A DNA stretch of 64,000 bases from Evansella sp. AB-P1 (GTDB lineage Bacteria > Bacillota > Bacilli > Bacillales > Salisediminibacteriaceae): positions 124,001 to 188,000 of the forward strand of contig NZ_JARUKY010000004.1 of NCBI RefSeq assembly GCF_029688925.1, read 5' to 3'. The notes beneath the pieces are model-generated. The model did no database searches and had not been told where the DNA came from. It was given only the letters and a program-made list of their open reading frames with translations. Of the stretch, positions 8,222 through 18,259 are shown in pieces. A program made the position numbers and the translations under genes. Every line of letters begins with the position of its first letter. Positions within the stretch are counted from its first letter, which is position 1.

Positions 8222-9943
8222 TTACGTACGATTTATAAATTGCTGCAACTCATTTACTGTCCACGTGTTCACTACCGTTTCTTTTTCTAACCAACCTCTT
8301 CTTGCTGTTTTGATACCAATTAACATATGATCTAACGTTTCATACCGATGTGCATCTGTATTGACAGCAATCTTTGCACCTTTATCCTGTGCTTTTTTCA
8401 CCCATTCAGCTGAAAGGTCAAGGCGATTTGGGTTACCATTAAGTTCCAATATTGTATTCGTATCTACTGCCATTTCAATTAGCCTTTCCATGTCCACAGG
8501 GTAGCCTGTTCTTCGCCCAATTACCCTTCCTGTTGGGTGTGCAATCATATCCACATGAGGATTTTCCATAGCCCCTTGTAATCTTCCCATTATCGTTGCC
8601 ACGTCTTGCTGAAATGATGAATGAATGGACGCAATAACAAAATCAATATCTTTTAATAGGTTATCTTCATAATCCAATGATCCATCTGGCAATATATCCA
8701 TTTCTATCCCTGTAAAAACCGTAAAGTCTTTGTACTTTTCATTAATAATTCTTATTTCCTCATGCTGCCGTTTTAACCGTTCAACAGTCAATCCATTAGC
8801 CACTCTCAAATATTTTGAGTGATCTGTAATTGCCATGTATTCATAGCCTTGTTTTCTACAAGCCTCTATCATCTCTTCTATGGAATGAGCACCATCACTC
8901 CATGTCGTATGCATGTGTAAATCAGCACGAATATCCTTAAAGGAAACTAATTGGTGTTGGTTTTCAAACGTTGAAATTTCCTCTTTTCCCTCACGGATTT
9001 CTGGTGGTATAAAGTGTAAGTTAAAATGCTTATAAAAAGCTGTTTCAGATTCAAAGGTCTTTATTTCACCTGTTTCTTCATTTTCAACGCCATACTCACT
9101 AATTTTTTCTCCTCTGCTCTTTGCGATTTGCCGCATTTGAACATTATGATCTTTAGATCCTGTAAAGTGATGTAGTGTCGTTGCAAACTCATTATCCTTT
9201 ACCATTCTAAAATCTGCTGGGACGATAATATCGTCAAATTGGAATTCTACACTAATTTTTGTTTCACCGTGACTTACAACCTTTTTAATATTATCTATTT
9301 CTACTAATTGTTTGCCTACTGCTTCAGGTGTATCAGTGGATATGATAAAATCTAAATCCTTTACTGTTTCACGAGCTCGACGAAAGCTTCCGGCTAACTC
9401 ATATCTTTGAATCCCTTTCATTTCACTTAACCAAGTCAAAATTAAATCTCCAATTGGCAGTACTTGACTCATTGTAAGTCTTTCTGGGCGCTTTCCAAAG
9501 TCAGCTAATGCAGATAGAATTTTTTCTTCTGTTTTCTCACCAAATCCTGCAAGCTTTTGAACCTTTTTATCTTCACAGGCTTTTTGTAAAGTTTCTACAT
9601 CTATCACATTTAACTCTCGGTATAGCTTACCAATTTTCTTCCCGCCTAAATTAGGAACTTTTAGTAAAGGAAGTAATCCAGATGGTAATTCCTCCATTAA
9701 GTCAATCAATAATTTAGATTGTCCTGTTTCTAAGATTTCTTGAATTACAGCTGCTGTCCCTTTACCAATTCCCTGGAGTGTTGATGGATCCTCTATTTCT
9801 TCTATTGTTCGTTCATCACGTTCCAAAGCATTTGCAGCTTTACGATAAGCAGAAACCTTAAATGAATTTTCACCTTTAATTTCTAAATAAACTGCAATTT
9901 TCTCTAACGCAAGAATGATATCCTTTTTATTAATTAATCCCAT
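8222..9943 (-). CDS. polX: DNA polymerase/3'-5' exonuclease PolX
   Basis: A family X polymerase fused to a PHP phosphoesterase, acting in base-excision gap filling with AP-endonuclease and exonuclease activity. The helix-hairpin-helix part includes [10 protein letters not shown] (56-65) and [10 protein letters not shown] (96-105). The polymerase aspartates are D196, D198 (KDLDFIIST) and D244. The PHP domain starts at about 340 with [11 protein letters not shown] (H343 and H345), followed by the other metal-binding histidines ([22 protein letters not shown]). The 573-residue length equals the Bacillus family. It lies between cvpA and mutS2 as in B. subtilis; a gap of about 350 bases separates it from cvpA. 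Confidence 0.95.
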   Translation of the reverse strand: MGLINKKDIILALEKIAVYLEIKGENSFKVSAYRKAANALERDERTIEEIEDPSTLQGIGKGTAAVIQEILETGQSKLLIDLMEELPSGLLPLLKVPNLGGKKIGKLYRELNVIDVETLQKACEDKKVQKLAGFGEKTEEKILSALADFGKRPERLTMSQVLPIGDLILTWLSEMKGIQRYELAGSFRRARETVKDLDFIISTDTPEAVGKQLVEIDNIKKVVSHGETKISVEFQFDDIIVPADFRMVKDNEFATTLHHFTGSKDHNVQMRQIAKSRGEKISEYGVENEETGEIKTFESETAFYKHFNLHFIPPEIREGKEEISTFENQHQLVSFKDIRADLHMHTTWSDGAHSIEEMIEACRKQGYEYMAITDHSKYLRVANGLTVERLKRQHEEIRIINEKYKDFTVFTGIEMDILPDGSLDYEDNLLKDIDFVIASIHSSFQQDVATIMGRLQGAMENPHVDMIAHPTGRVIGRRTGYPVDMERLIEMAVDTNTILELNGNPNRLDLSAEWVKKAQDKGAKIAVNTDAHRYETLDHMLIGIKTARRGWLEKETVVNTWTVNELQQFINRT

Positions 9944-10202
9944 ATACGGTCACCTCTTTTTATTAGGAAGGCTCTGTTAATTTTTATTGTTGATTTTTAC
10001 TAAAAACAACACCATTCATTAACACTGCCATTATGAAAAGTATATGACGTCTTATTGACCCTACTATTTCTTTTCTAAAATTATCTTGTATCATCATATC
10101 CTTATCCGTATATTATTCGCAACTATAAAGGATATATTTTACTCTTTCCAAACAATCCCCTTCCAACAAAAAGATCAAGAGAGTTTTTAAGCATTAAATA
10201 CG

Positions 10203-10253
10203 AAAAAGGATGTCTCAAAAGGTTTCTTCTACCCTAATGCGACACCCTTTTTT
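10203..10253 (-). terminator. Terminator of the zapA-cvpA unit
   Basis: AAAAAGGATGTC (10203-10214) pairs with GACACCCTTTTTT (10241-10253), followed by T-rich sequence on the minus strand. It ends zapA-cvpA transcription ahead of polX. The rest of 9944-10294 is AT-rich with no other clear feature; the polX promoter must lie in it. Confidence 0.75.
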
Positions 10254-10294
10254 ATGTTACAAATAGCACTTAAATTCAACCCATTTATCATATC

Positions 10295-10831
10295 TTACCG
10301 TACATCTAAGAATAGTTCTTTTATTTCATTCGAGATTATTGGAGTATATTCAAAGATCATTTGAGCAAAGGACGAATTTTGTATTGTTTCTTGAATGATT
10401 TCAAATTGAAATAGGGCTCCTACATGAAGGATGACAACAATGATTAATAGCCCTTCTAAAAGTCCAAGGAGGCCACCAAGCCATCTGTTAATCATATTTA
10501 AAATTGGCAAATGTGCTAAGAAATCAAACAAGGAACCTACGATTTGCATAACAATTTTTGTTCCAAAGAATAAAATTGCAAATGCAATACCATTGTAATA
10601 AACCTCTTCAAAACTAAAAGCTTCTACTAATAACGTTATACTAGAATCAGCTGGAAGCTGTGGATATGGAATCCATAGCCGTATGTAATGAGCAATATCT
10701 TGATAATATAAGTACGCAACAATAAATGCTACAACAAATCCTAGCAAATGAATTACTTGTAATATTAATCCCCTTCGAAAACCTACAAAAAAACTAACTA
10801 TTAAAGCAAAAAACAGCAAAAAACTAAGCAT
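10295..10831 (-). CDS. yshB: CvpA family membrane protein YshB
   Basis: A 178-residue CvpA-family inner-membrane protein. Hydrophobic segments lie at about 2-18, 24-42, 77-97 and 120-142, and the glycine-rich turn NRWLGGLLGLLEGLL matches the family. E. coli CvpA is named for colicin V production; the role in Bacillus is unknown. It follows zapA by two bases and so is translationally close to a cell-division gene, the same arrangement as B. subtilis yshA-yshB. A strong terminator follows. Confidence 0.88.
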   Translation of the reverse strand: MLSFLLFFALIVSFFVGFRRGLILQVIHLLGFVVAFIVAYLYYQDIAHYIRLWIPYPQLPADSSITLLVEAFSFEEVYYNGIAFAILFFGTKIVMQIVGSLFDFLAHLPILNMINRWLGGLLGLLEGLLIIVVILHVGALFQFEIIQETIQNSSFAQMIFEYTPIISNEIKELFLDVR

Positions 10832-10833
10832 CT

Positions 10834-11088
10834 TTATGACTCCCCATCTTTCTCTTCACTTGCCAGCTTTTCTAGCAATGTAAGATAATCATTTCCAATA
10901 TTCACAGCTGTTAAAACAGCTAATTTATTTGAATCTAAGTAAGGATTATTTTTTTTCAGTTCTCGCATTTTACGATCAACAAGGAGAGCTACTTTTTTCA
11001 CTTGCTCACGATTTTCTTCTCCGACGATGGTGTATTGTTGACCGTATATCATTACACTCGTTCGACGCTTTTCGTGTCCATCTTCCAC
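10834..11088 (-). CDS. zapA: Cell division protein ZapA
   Basis: ZapA binds FtsZ and promotes bundling of protofilaments in the Z ring. The conserved core TSVMIYGQQYTIVGEE and the later NPYLDSNKLAVLTAVNI are almost as in B. subtilis ZapA; the C-terminal half is a predicted dimerising helix. I chose the GTG at 11088 (84 residues), because GGAGG lies exactly 8 bases upstream; the ATG at 11103 begins inside that ribosome site. It faces away from rnhC, and the shared intergenic region of about 170 bases must hold both promoters. Confidence 0.92.
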   Translation of the reverse strand: MEDGHEKRRTSVMIYGQQYTIVGEENREQVKKVALLVDRKMRELKKNNPYLDSNKLAVLTAVNIGNDYLTLLEKLASEEKDGES

Positions 11089-11260
11089 TAATAAGGCCTC
11101 CATTCGTCATAGAAATCCTAATCTATATCATAACACGATGATTAGTAGTTGGAAATATAAAGATTCATAATGTTCAATGAAACACTTTTCTTTATTTAGT
11201 AGGAAAGAACTTCAAGATAATGGTACAATGAAAAAATTGATAGGAAAGGGTGATAGAAAA

Positions 11261-12223
11261 TTGAGCTATGCTGTAATTCAAGTTTCCAAATCCGATATAG
11301 AAAAAATTAAAAAGTATTATTCCAAAGATTTAAAAGATTCTCCACCACAGGGAGCTGTTTTTACAGCTAAAACATCTGGCTGTTCAATCACTGCATATAA
11401 ATCTGGTAAAGTCCTATTCCAAGGAAAAGAAGCTTCCATGGAAGCTAGCCGTTGGAATTCAAGTGCTTCCAATATAACAAAAGTACAATCGTCTAATGGA
11501 GCCAAAAATAAAGGAGTCAATCACCATTCATACCAGCCTCCTCATAATGTGAAAGAACTCGTTTTACTAGGAAGTGATGAAACTGGTACCGGTGATTATT
11601 TTGGTCCAATGACTGTCGTCTGTGCCCATTTGACTTCAAAACAAATGAACACAATTGAAAGCTGGGGAATTCGTGACTCAAAAATGATTAATGATAATAC
11701 CATTCGTGAAATTGCTCCCCGTTTAGTTAAAGAATGTACATATAGCTTACTAGTTCTTAAAAACGAAAAATATAATACATTACAGCAACAAGGAATGAAT
11801 CAAGGTCAAATGAAGGCTTTGCTTCACCATCAGGCAATTGAAAATGTATTGAAAAAATGTGAAGAAACCAATGTGGAATTTGAAGGGGTTTTGATTGACC
11901 AATTTGTTCAACCAAATAGATACTTTGACTATTTAAAAGGAAAAGGGAAAAAATGGAACTCGTCAAAACCATTATATTTTGCCACTAAGGCGGAGAATAT
12001 ACATCCAGCTGTAGCTGCAGCATCAGTATTAGCACGCTATTCATTTTTGAAGGAAATGGATAAGCTTTCCCTTGAATTAGGAATTACTTTACCGAAGGGG
12101 GCGGGCCATCTCGTAGATAAAATCGCAAGTGAAATCCTTCAACAAAGAGGAAAGGAAACGTTATTTAGTTGTACTAAATGGCATTTTGCAAATACACAAA
12201 AAGCCATGAACATGTTGCCATAA
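11261..12223 (+). CDS. rnhC: Ribonuclease HIII
   Basis: RNase HIII removes RNA from RNA-DNA hybrids during replication. The N-terminal domain (about residues 3-70) is the TBP-like substrate-binding domain, with the family motif QGAVFTAKTSGCSITAYKSG. The catalytic domain begins at LLGSDETGTGDYFGPM (acidic pair D106, E107), with the downstream VLIDQF and AAASVLARYSF motifs. I place the start at TTG 11261 (320 residues, AAAGGG site upstream), because the 28 residues before it have no counterpart in the family. It is one of the few plus-strand housekeeping genes here, divergent from zapA. Confidence 0.92.
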   Translation: MSYAVIQVSKSDIEKIKKYYSKDLKDSPPQGAVFTAKTSGCSITAYKSGKVLFQGKEASMEASRWNSSASNITKVQSSNGAKNKGVNHHSYQPPHNVKELVLLGSDETGTGDYFGPMTVVCAHLTSKQMNTIESWGIRDSKMINDNTIREIAPRLVKECTYSLLVLKNEKYNTLQQQGMNQGQMKALLHHQAIENVLKKCEETNVEFEGVLIDQFVQPNRYFDYLKGKGKKWNSSKPLYFATKAENIHPAVAAASVLARYSFLKEMDKLSLELGITLPKGAGHLVDKIASEILQQRGKETLFSCTKWHFANTQKAMNMLP

Positions 12224-12235
12224 TTAGTCATAAAC

Positions 12236-12264
12236 GAAGGATAGAGTCTTGGTCTCTATCCTTC
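12236..12264. terminator. Hairpin between convergent rnhC and the phosphoesterase gene
   Basis: A perfect 11-bp stem, GAAGGATAGAG with CTCTATCCTTC and a 7-base loop, lies 12 bases after the rnhC stop and about 40 bases after the end of the converging gene. T-runs on both sides are short, so it is a likely but not ideal two-way terminator. Confidence 0.6.
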
Positions 12265-12306
12265 ATAATCTACATATGGAAAATGAAAATTGTTTTTCAC
12301 ATACTT

Positions 12307-13032
12307 TTAGTTAAGGCTTCCGTTTCTAATAACCTGTGACATAAATGTTGCATTTGGATAAGCTAAATCATGATATTGTTTTACAACTTTTTCTATATCG
12401 TATTTTACCCTTTGATTTGTTATATTAAATTGACCCTCCTTTTCTTCAACAAGCATATAGGATGCTTGTGGTAAGCCATCAAATGGAAGTCCTACACTCC
12501 CAACGTTTGCGATCACTTTTCCTTGAATATACCTTACATATGGCTGATGAATATGGCCATATAAATAAATAGATGCATCATTCTGCCCCATCATTTTCTC
12601 TTTAATTTCCTCTGCATCCTCATCTGGAAGGACAACTTCAAATAAACTATTTGGTGTAGCATGAAAAACTTGTATTGATATATTATCTGTTAGTTGTATA
12701 CTATGTTCTTTTGGGAGTGTCTTTAAATAATTCAAATCTTGTTCATCAAGCTTACTAACAATCCAATCCCGTTCTTTCGTCATCATTTCCCTAGCTTTTT
12801 CAGGTACTTCCCCTTCTTTAATACCTCTAACTACCCATTCGTCTGCATTCCCCTTAATGACATCTGTTTTTAGTGAACGAATTATGTCTAAGGCGCGCTT
12901 TGGTTCTGGACCTCGATAACTTATATCTCCTAAAACAATGATTTTATCAACATTTTTGTTATGTATATCTTGAAGGACTGCATCAAGTGCAATTGCATTA
13001 CCATGGATATCTGAAATAAATGCGATTTTCAT
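12307..13032 (-). CDS. Metallophosphoesterase family protein
   Basis: A calcineurin-like phosphoesterase of the YfcE/diadenosine-tetraphosphatase type. The metal-binding motifs are clear: FISDIHGNAIALD near the start, IIVLGDISYRGP, KGNADEW, and GHIHQPYVRYIQGK, with NVGSVGLP near the end. The ATG at 13032 (241 residues) has GGAGG 7 bases upstream; a longer frame to 13116 crosses the pheT terminator and is not credible. The natural substrate cannot be read from sequence. It lies downstream of pheT behind a strong terminator and is probably transcribed alone. B. subtilis has no gene at this exact place, so it is a local insertion or shuffle. Confidence 0.85.
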   Translation of the reverse strand: MKIAFISDIHGNAIALDAVLQDIHNKNVDKIIVLGDISYRGPEPKRALDIIRSLKTDVIKGNADEWVVRGIKEGEVPEKAREMMTKERDWIVSKLDEQDLNYLKTLPKEHSIQLTDNISIQVFHATPNSLFEVVLPDEDAEEIKEKMMGQNDASIYLYGHIHQPYVRYIQGKVIANVGSVGLPFDGLPQASYMLVEEKEGQFNITNQRVKYDIEKVVKQYHDLAYPNATFMSQVIRNGSLN

Positions 13033-13059
13033 CAAAAATCCTCCTTTTATTTTGTAGAA

Positions 13060-13097
13060 AAGGTGTCCTTTTGAGTTTATTCTCAGTAGGACACCTT
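13060..13097 (-). terminator. Terminator of pheST
   Basis: AAGGTGTCCT (13060-13069) pairs perfectly with AGGACACCTT (13088-13097), followed by TTTTCT on the minus strand. It lies 30 bases past the pheT stop. Confidence 0.8.
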
Positions 13098-13126
13098 CTA
13101 TAATTTTCCTTTTCACACTACAGTTC

Positions 13127-15550
13127 CTATGATCGAAGCTTAGCTCCTATTTTTTCCTCTAATCCATTTAAAACTGCTTCGTGAACCTTCGTAACCTCTT
13201 CCTCTGTTAACGTTTTTTCAGGGTCTTGATAACGTAAAGAGAACGCTAATGATTTTTTACCTTTCTCTAAATGCTCTCCTTGATACAAGTCGAACAGTGC
13301 AACTCGTGTAATTAGCTGACCACCAAACTCTTTTATTAAACTCTCAACAACCCCAGCTTGAACTCCTTCATCTACAACAAGAGCAATATCACGATCCATT
13401 GCTGGGTAACGTGGAATAGGAGTATAGCGAATGGCTTCCACTTCCTCCATCAGTAGACGATGAAGATTTATTTCAAACATATAAACTTCCGTTAAAGACC
13501 ATTCCTTTGCAACAGAAGGATGGAGCTGACCTAGGATACCTATTTCCACACCATTCACTAATAGCTTCGCAGTGCGTCCTGGGTGAAATCCTTTACCTTC
13601 ACCTTGAATAAATTCAGCTTTATCTATTACATTTAATTGAGCTAATAGACCTTCTACCATTCCTTTAAGTACGTAGAAATCTACTGGTTTCTTCTCACCT
13701 TGCCAGCTATGCTCATGCCACAGACCCATAATAGCACCAGAAATATAGGTTGTTTCTTCTGGTTGCTTTGTCACCGTTTGTTCTTCTGTAGAAAATACCG
13801 AACCCATTTCGTACAGGTTCACATTTAAAATATTTCGATTCTTATTATGGCTTAATGCATCAAGTAAATGAGGAAGTAATGTAGTTCGAAGGGTACTACG
13901 TTCTTCACTCATTGGAGATGCTACCTTTACTCGATAGCCTCCTTCGTCTTTAAAATGAGATTCCTTCTCTGTTGTTGTTAAAGAATAGCTTACCGCTTCA
14001 TGTAGTCCAACATTTTCTAAGAAGCGTCGAACCTTTCGCTTATTAGCCTGAACAGAAGTTAATCCACCAGGTGTTGTTGCTGTATTTGGTAAGGTGGTTG
14101 GAATATTATTATATCCGTATAAACGGCCTACTTCCTCCACGATATCAACTTGAATTTGAACATCTTGACGTCTTGTAGGTACAGATACTTTGTATTGATT
14201 GTTATCCTCCTCGAAATCAAATTGTAGCTTGTGGAGAATATCATTCACTTCAGTATTTGTAATGGATGTTCCTAAAACACCATTAATTTTGTCTAACGTT
14301 ATCGTAATTTCTTTAGGTGTTACATCCAAATTATTATGTTCAACCACTTCTGATAAAACTGTACCACCTGCTAATTCAGCGATCATAGTTGCAGCACGTA
14401 AGCCTGCTTTTTTCACACGACTAGGGTCTACACCTTTTTCGAACCGGGAACTTGCATCACTTCGAAGACCTAGCTCACGAGACGCCTTACGAATGGTTGT
14501 ACCTTTAAAATAAGCGGCTTCTAGTAAAATAGTCTTTGTGTCCTCACTTACTTCCGAATCTGCACCACCCATTACTCCAGCTAATGCTACAGGTACCGTT
14601 CCATTCGTAATCGCCAAATAGTCTGAAGATAACGTACGATCTACATCATCTAATGTAGTCATTTTCTCTTCATCCTTCGCACGACGAACAAGAACTTCCT
14701 TTGATCCAAAACGTTCATAGTCAAAAGCATGTAGTGGTTGACCATATTCAAGCAATACAAAGTTTGTAATATCAACAACATTATTAATTGGTCTTATTCC
14801 AGAAGCCATTAACTTTGTTTGTAACCATAATGGTGATGGTGCAATTGTCACATCTTTAATCATAATAGCACCATAATACGGATTATCCTCTGTTGCTTCC
14901 ACCCTCACGGAGACATAATCTGAACCTTTTTCTTTTGTTTCTTTTATTTCAGTAACTTCTGGTAATTTCACGTCTCTCCCCAAAATAGCAGCAATTTCAT
15001 AAGCGGTACCGATCAAACTTAAGCAGTCTGCTCGATTAGCAGTTAAATCAAGTTCTAATACTTGGTCATCTAAATTCAGTAGACCCAATGCATCCGTTCC
15101 TGGTGCAATTTCTGTTGGAAAATTAAAGATTCCTTCTGAAAATTCTTTTGCAACAACTTTCCCCTCAAAACCAAGCTCCTGTAAGGAACAAATCATTCCT
15201 TCTGACACTTGTCCACGTAGCTTAGCACGTTTAATTTTCATTCCTCCAGGTAATCTTGCCCCAACTTTCGCAACAACTACAAATTGATCAGCACCAACGT
15301 TAGCTGCTCCACAAACAATTTGAACTGGTTCCTCTTCACCAATATCCACCTTACAAAGGTTTAACTTATCTGCTTCTGGATGCTTCTCACATTCCAGTAC
15401 CTTTCCTACAACAATGTTTTTTACACCTTGATTCATCTCATGGACAATGTCTACCTCCACACCACTTCTTGTTAGCTTTTCAGCAATTTCCTGTGGAGTA
15501 AGATCATCTATCTCTATATAATCCTTTAACCATTTATAAGATACAAGCAT
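13127..15550 (-). CDS. pheT: Phenylalanine-tRNA ligase beta subunit
   Basis: The beta subunit of the alpha2-beta2 phenylalanyl-tRNA synthetase; it binds tRNA-Phe and carries the B3/B4 editing site. In order: a tRNA-binding EMAP-like domain at about 40-150 (HPEADKLNLCKVDIG), the B3/B4 domain at about 210-390 (FDYERFG, LALAGVMGG-type region), B5 at about 405-480, and the C-terminal FDX-anticodon-binding domain (YTPIPRYPAMDRDIALVV) in the last 95 residues. The 807-residue length matches the Bacillus enzyme. An AAGGAGG site precedes the ATG, 26 bases after pheS. Expression is controlled by the pheS T-box. Confidence 0.96.
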   Translation of the reverse strand: MLVSYKWLKDYIEIDDLTPQEIAEKLTRSGVEVDIVHEMNQGVKNIVVGKVLECEKHPEADKLNLCKVDIGEEEPVQIVCGAANVGADQFVVVAKVGARLPGGMKIKRAKLRGQVSEGMICSLQELGFEGKVVAKEFSEGIFNFPTEIAPGTDALGLLNLDDQVLELDLTANRADCLSLIGTAYEIAAILGRDVKLPEVTEIKETKEKGSDYVSVRVEATEDNPYYGAIMIKDVTIAPSPLWLQTKLMASGIRPINNVVDITNFVLLEYGQPLHAFDYERFGSKEVLVRRAKDEEKMTTLDDVDRTLSSDYLAITNGTVPVALAGVMGGADSEVSEDTKTILLEAAYFKGTTIRKASRELGLRSDASSRFEKGVDPSRVKKAGLRAATMIAELAGGTVLSEVVEHNNLDVTPKEITITLDKINGVLGTSITNTEVNDILHKLQFDFEEDNNQYKVSVPTRRQDVQIQVDIVEEVGRLYGYNNIPTTLPNTATTPGGLTSVQANKRKVRRFLENVGLHEAVSYSLTTTEKESHFKDEGGYRVKVASPMSEERSTLRTTLLPHLLDALSHNKNRNILNVNLYEMGSVFSTEEQTVTKQPEETTYISGAIMGLWHEHSWQGEKKPVDFYVLKGMVEGLLAQLNVIDKAEFIQGEGKGFHPGRTAKLLVNGVEIGILGQLHPSVAKEWSLTEVYMFEINLHRLLMEEVEAIRYTPIPRYPAMDRDIALVVDEGVQAGVVESLIKEFGGQLITRVALFDLYQGEHLEKGKKSLAFSLRYQDPEKTLTEEEVTKVHEAVLNGLEEKIGAKLRS

Positions 15551-15576
15551 GTTAGTTCCTCCTTCGTTTTCTTATA

Positions 15577-16611
15577 TTAAACTCTAGTAAATTGTGATAA
15601 AAACCTCGTATCGTTCGTATAAAAATGACGAATATCATCCACACCATATTTCAACATAGCAAAGCGTTCTACACCCATACCGAATGCAAAGCCTGTATAT
15701 TTTTCTGGATCAAAACCACTCATACGTAAAACATTTGGATGAACCATTCCAGAACCTAATACTTCAATCCATCCTGTTTGCTTACACGTACGGCAACCTT
15801 TCCCACCACAAATAGCACAGGATACATCTAATTCTGCTGATGGCTCTGTAAAAGGGAAATAGCTTGGTCGTAAGCGAATTTCACGGTTTTCTCCAAAATA
15901 TCGCTTTACGAATTGCTCAAAAATTCCTTTTAAATCACTCATACGAATATTTTCATCAACCAATAGCCCTTCAATTTGCATAAATTGATGGGAATGTGTC
16001 GCATCATCTTCGTCACGTCGGTATACTTTACCAGGACAAATAATTTTGACAGGTCCTCTTCCTTCATGCTTTTCCATTGTTCTCGTTTGAACTGGAGAAG
16101 TTTGTGTACGTAATAATAGTTCATTTGTAATAAAGAAAGTATCTTGCATATCTCTCGCTGGATGATCCTTCGGAAGATTTAAAGATTCAAAGTTATAATA
16201 ATCCGTTTCCACTTCTGGACCTTCTGCAACTGTAAATCCCATCCCTATAAAAATATCTTCAATCGTTTCAATAACTGATGTTAGAGGATGACGACTCCCT
16301 TTATTCACAGGTCTACCAGGTAAGGTAATATCAATACTTTCTTTCTGTAATTTAGCAGTAAGGGCTTCTTCTTCAAGTCTTGTTTCTCTTTCCGCTATCA
16401 AAGATGCTACAGCTTCGCGAACTTCGTTTGCCATTTGTCCAACTTTTGGTCGTTCTTCAGCTGGAAGCTTTCCCATCCCTTTTAATACTTCTGTGATTGG
16501 ACCTTTTTTTCCTAAGTAAGTAACACGAATGTCTCTTAATTCGTTTAAAGACCCTGCTTCTTTTACTTTTGTAATGGCCTCGTCCTTTAATTCTTGTAGA
16601 CGGTCTAACAT
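15577..16611 (-). CDS. pheS: Phenylalanine-tRNA ligase alpha subunit
   Basis: The catalytic subunit that forms phenylalanyl-adenylate and charges tRNA-Phe. Class II motifs are visible: [29 protein letters not shown] and [18 protein letters not shown] four-cysteine cluster ([12 protein letters not shown]) like that of other Firmicute PheS proteins precedes the C-terminal core. I chose the ATG at 16611 (344 residues, the B. subtilis length) with GGAGG 7 bases upstream; nine extra residues would be added by an earlier ATG. It is the first gene of pheST, directly below a T-box leader. Confidence 0.96.
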   Translation of the reverse strand: MLDRLQELKDEAITKVKEAGSLNELRDIRVTYLGKKGPITEVLKGMGKLPAEERPKVGQMANEVREAVASLIAERETRLEEEALTAKLQKESIDITLPGRPVNKGSRHPLTSVIETIEDIFIGMGFTVAEGPEVETDYYNFESLNLPKDHPARDMQDTFFITNELLLRTQTSPVQTRTMEKHEGRGPVKIICPGKVYRRDEDDATHSHQFMQIEGLLVDENIRMSDLKGIFEQFVKRYFGENREIRLRPSYFPFTEPSAELDVSCAICGGKGCRTCKQTGWIEVLGSGMVHPNVLRMSGFDPEKYTGFAFGMGVERFAMLKYGVDDIRHFYTNDTRFLSQFTRV

Positions 16612-16666
16612 GTCATTTCCTCCTTTGTATTTAAGCAAATCATTTAATTTTATATAAATAGATATA

Positions 16667-16960
16667 AAAAAGAGCCTTCTTTCCCATAAGGGACGAAAGC
16701 TCGCGGTACCACCCTTGTTAATGAAAAAACATGCTCTTCATTCACTCATATAGAAGCTAACGGACTTCTCAACCGGGTCATCTTAACAAAATACCTCTTA
16801 AATGTATTTTATGTTCCAATGCCAACTCCAGAGTGAATTCAGCTGTATTCATATAGAAACGCTTCCAGTCTAGGCGAATCCTCCCTGATTATGAACAAAA
16901 TCAGCTTACTACTCTCTATCATTGTTTTTTTGATTTTTTGATTTTTTATTTCAGTCATTT
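16667..16960 (-). promoter_or_regulatory. T-box leader (phenylalanine)
   Basis: A tRNA-sensing leader precedes pheS. The invariant T-box AAGGGTGGTACCGCG (minus strand) reads at about 16702-16717, followed by a terminator stem (GAGC-TTTC against its complement, then TTTTTT, 16672-16702). Upstream lie an AGTAG motif typical of stem I and the stretch GAATTCACTCTGG, whose TTC (16835-16837) is a plausible Phe specifier codon. Uncharged tRNA-Phe would pair with the T-box and open pheST. The specifier assignment is inferred from position, the T-box itself is read directly. Confidence 0.9.
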
Positions 16961-16969
16961 TCCTCAATA

Positions 16970-16998
16970 ATTATATAAGCTTTTCCACATTTAAGCAA
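16970..16998 (-). promoter_or_regulatory. Promoter of the pheST T-box transcript
   Basis: Minus strand: TTGCTT (16993-16998), 17 bases, then a perfect TATAAT (16970-16975), placed right before the T-box leader. The -35 is weak but the spacing and the -10 are ideal. Confidence 0.65.
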
Positions 16999-17027
16999 AT
17001 CATTTTGACAAATTACTCTCTTTTTCC

Positions 17028-17780
17028 CTAACCTCTAAGATGGTATAACAATATTCCTGTTGCTATTGCCACATTTAAGGATTCCGCGTTCCCATAGATA
17101 GGTATGTATAAATTCTGATCACATTGATTTAATAATGTTTCCTGAACACCACTTCCTTCATTTCCAACAATCAAAGCAAAGTGTTCTTGTGGAGCAATTG
17201 CATTATATGTACTCCCCGTTAAAGTAGTTCCAAAAATCGGTATGTGATTTTCCCTACAAATTTGTAAAGCTTCCTCTAGATTCATCTTCTGAACAGGTAA
17301 ATGAAACAAGGAACCTTGTGTTGATCTTATTACTTTCCCATTAAATGGGTCCACGCTTCCCTCCCCTAAAATAATACCGTCAATCCCTGCTGCATCTGCA
17401 GTACGAATTATTGCACCAACGTTCCCTGGGTCCTGTACTCCATCAATAAGTAAGAATTTCCCCTTTTCAAGTAATACATTTCTATTATCTGGAAGTTCAC
17501 AAACAGCTACATAGCCTTGTGGTGTTTCTGTCTCACATATTTCTTTTAATACTTTTGCGGACACGAAAACATGAGGAATATTTGAAACTTTCCATTCGCT
17601 AGGGACTTCTTTTTCTGAGTTGATGATTAATTCTTTCATTGGAATAAATGCTTTTAGCGCCTCTTCAATGAGGTGTATCCCTTCTATTAAAAAGGTTCCT
17701 GTTGTTTCTCTTCCTTTTTTCGAATGAAGTTTTTTCCATGTTTTCACTTTTGGATTTTGAATTGATTCAATTATTTCCAT
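17028..17780 (-). CDS. ysgA: SpoU/TrmH family RNA 2'-O-methyltransferase YsgA
   Basis: A SPOUT-class methyltransferase that adds a methyl group from S-adenosylmethionine to a ribose 2'-OH in rRNA or tRNA. The three family motifs are present: DPGNVGAIIRTADA (117-130), IVGNEGSGV (204-212) and IPIYGNAESLNVAIATGI (226-243), which build the trefoil knot. Residues 1-100 form the small substrate-binding domain (TFLIEGIHLIEEAL). Length 250 matches YsgA of B. subtilis. It lies between pheS and sspI as in B. subtilis. The exact RNA target cannot be told from sequence. Confidence 0.92.
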   Translation of the reverse strand: MEIIESIQNPKVKTWKKLHSKKGRETTGTFLIEGIHLIEEALKAFIPMKELIINSEKEVPSEWKVSNIPHVFVSAKVLKEICETETPQGYVAVCELPDNRNVLLEKGKFLLIDGVQDPGNVGAIIRTADAAGIDGIILGEGSVDPFNGKVIRSTQGSLFHLPVQKMNLEEALQICRENHIPIFGTTLTGSTYNAIAPQEHFALIVGNEGSGVQETLLNQCDQNLYIPIYGNAESLNVAIATGILLYHLRG

Positions 17781-17866
17781 CTCTTTTTTCTCTCCCCTCT
17801 TTACAAAAACAAAGCGTGTTACTTTTATGGCTACCCTGAAAATACTCTTAATTTTTCCCTTTTTTT

Positions 17867-17897
17867 CACATATTCATACTCTTTATCACTCATACTA
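17867..17897 (+). promoter_or_regulatory. SigG/SigF-like forespore promoter of sspI
   Basis: The -10 CATACTA (17891-17897) matches the forespore consensus exactly. CACATA lies 18 bases upstream (17867-17872), an acceptable SigG -35. It is about 72 bases before the sspI start, and sspI is a forespore gene in B. subtilis, which supports the reading. Confidence 0.55.
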
Positions 17898-17968
17898 TAA
17901 CAGAATAAGCAACCAAACTCGATGAGGTTGTCTATTTTGATTCATAATTTTATGAAAGGACGATGACC

Positions 17969-18175
17969 ATGAGTTTTAATTTACGGGGAGCAATCCTCCA
18001 AAACGTTTCTGGAAATAGTGCAGAAGAAGTAGAAGAAACGATTGTAGATGCTGTACAAAGTGGAGAAGAGAAAATGTTACCTGGATTAGGTGTATTATTT
18101 GAGGTTTATTGGAAAAATGCAAGTGAAGAAGATAAACAAAATGTTTTAAACCAAATCTCAAAGGGACTTCAGTAA
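17969..18175 (+). CDS. sspI: Small acid-soluble spore protein I
   Basis: SspI is a minor small acid-soluble protein of the spore core. The central block [20 protein letters not shown] is nearly identical to B. subtilis SspI and diagnostic. I prefer the ATG at 17969 (68 residues; AAAGGA lies 8 bases upstream) over the one at 17963, which is too close to the ribosome site. A forespore-type promoter precedes it and a symmetric terminator follows. It proves a sporulating lineage. Confidence 0.95.
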   Translation: MSFNLRGAILQNVSGNSAEEVEETIVDAVQSGEEKMLPGLGVLFEVYWKNASEEDKQNVLNQISKGLQ

Positions 18176-18182
18176 ATAATTT

Positions 18183-18209
18183 AAAAACCGGGCAAACACC
18201 CGGTTTTTT
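18183..18209. terminator. Bidirectional terminator between sspI and ysdC
   Basis: AAAAACCGGG and CCCGGTTTTTT form a compact hairpin with A/T runs on both sides, so it can stop transcription from sspI (plus) and ysdC (minus), which converge here. Confidence 0.85.
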
Positions 18210-18259
18210 ATTATTCTTATTTTTTTGAACAACCAACTATTAGTTAAAAAACCTTTTGA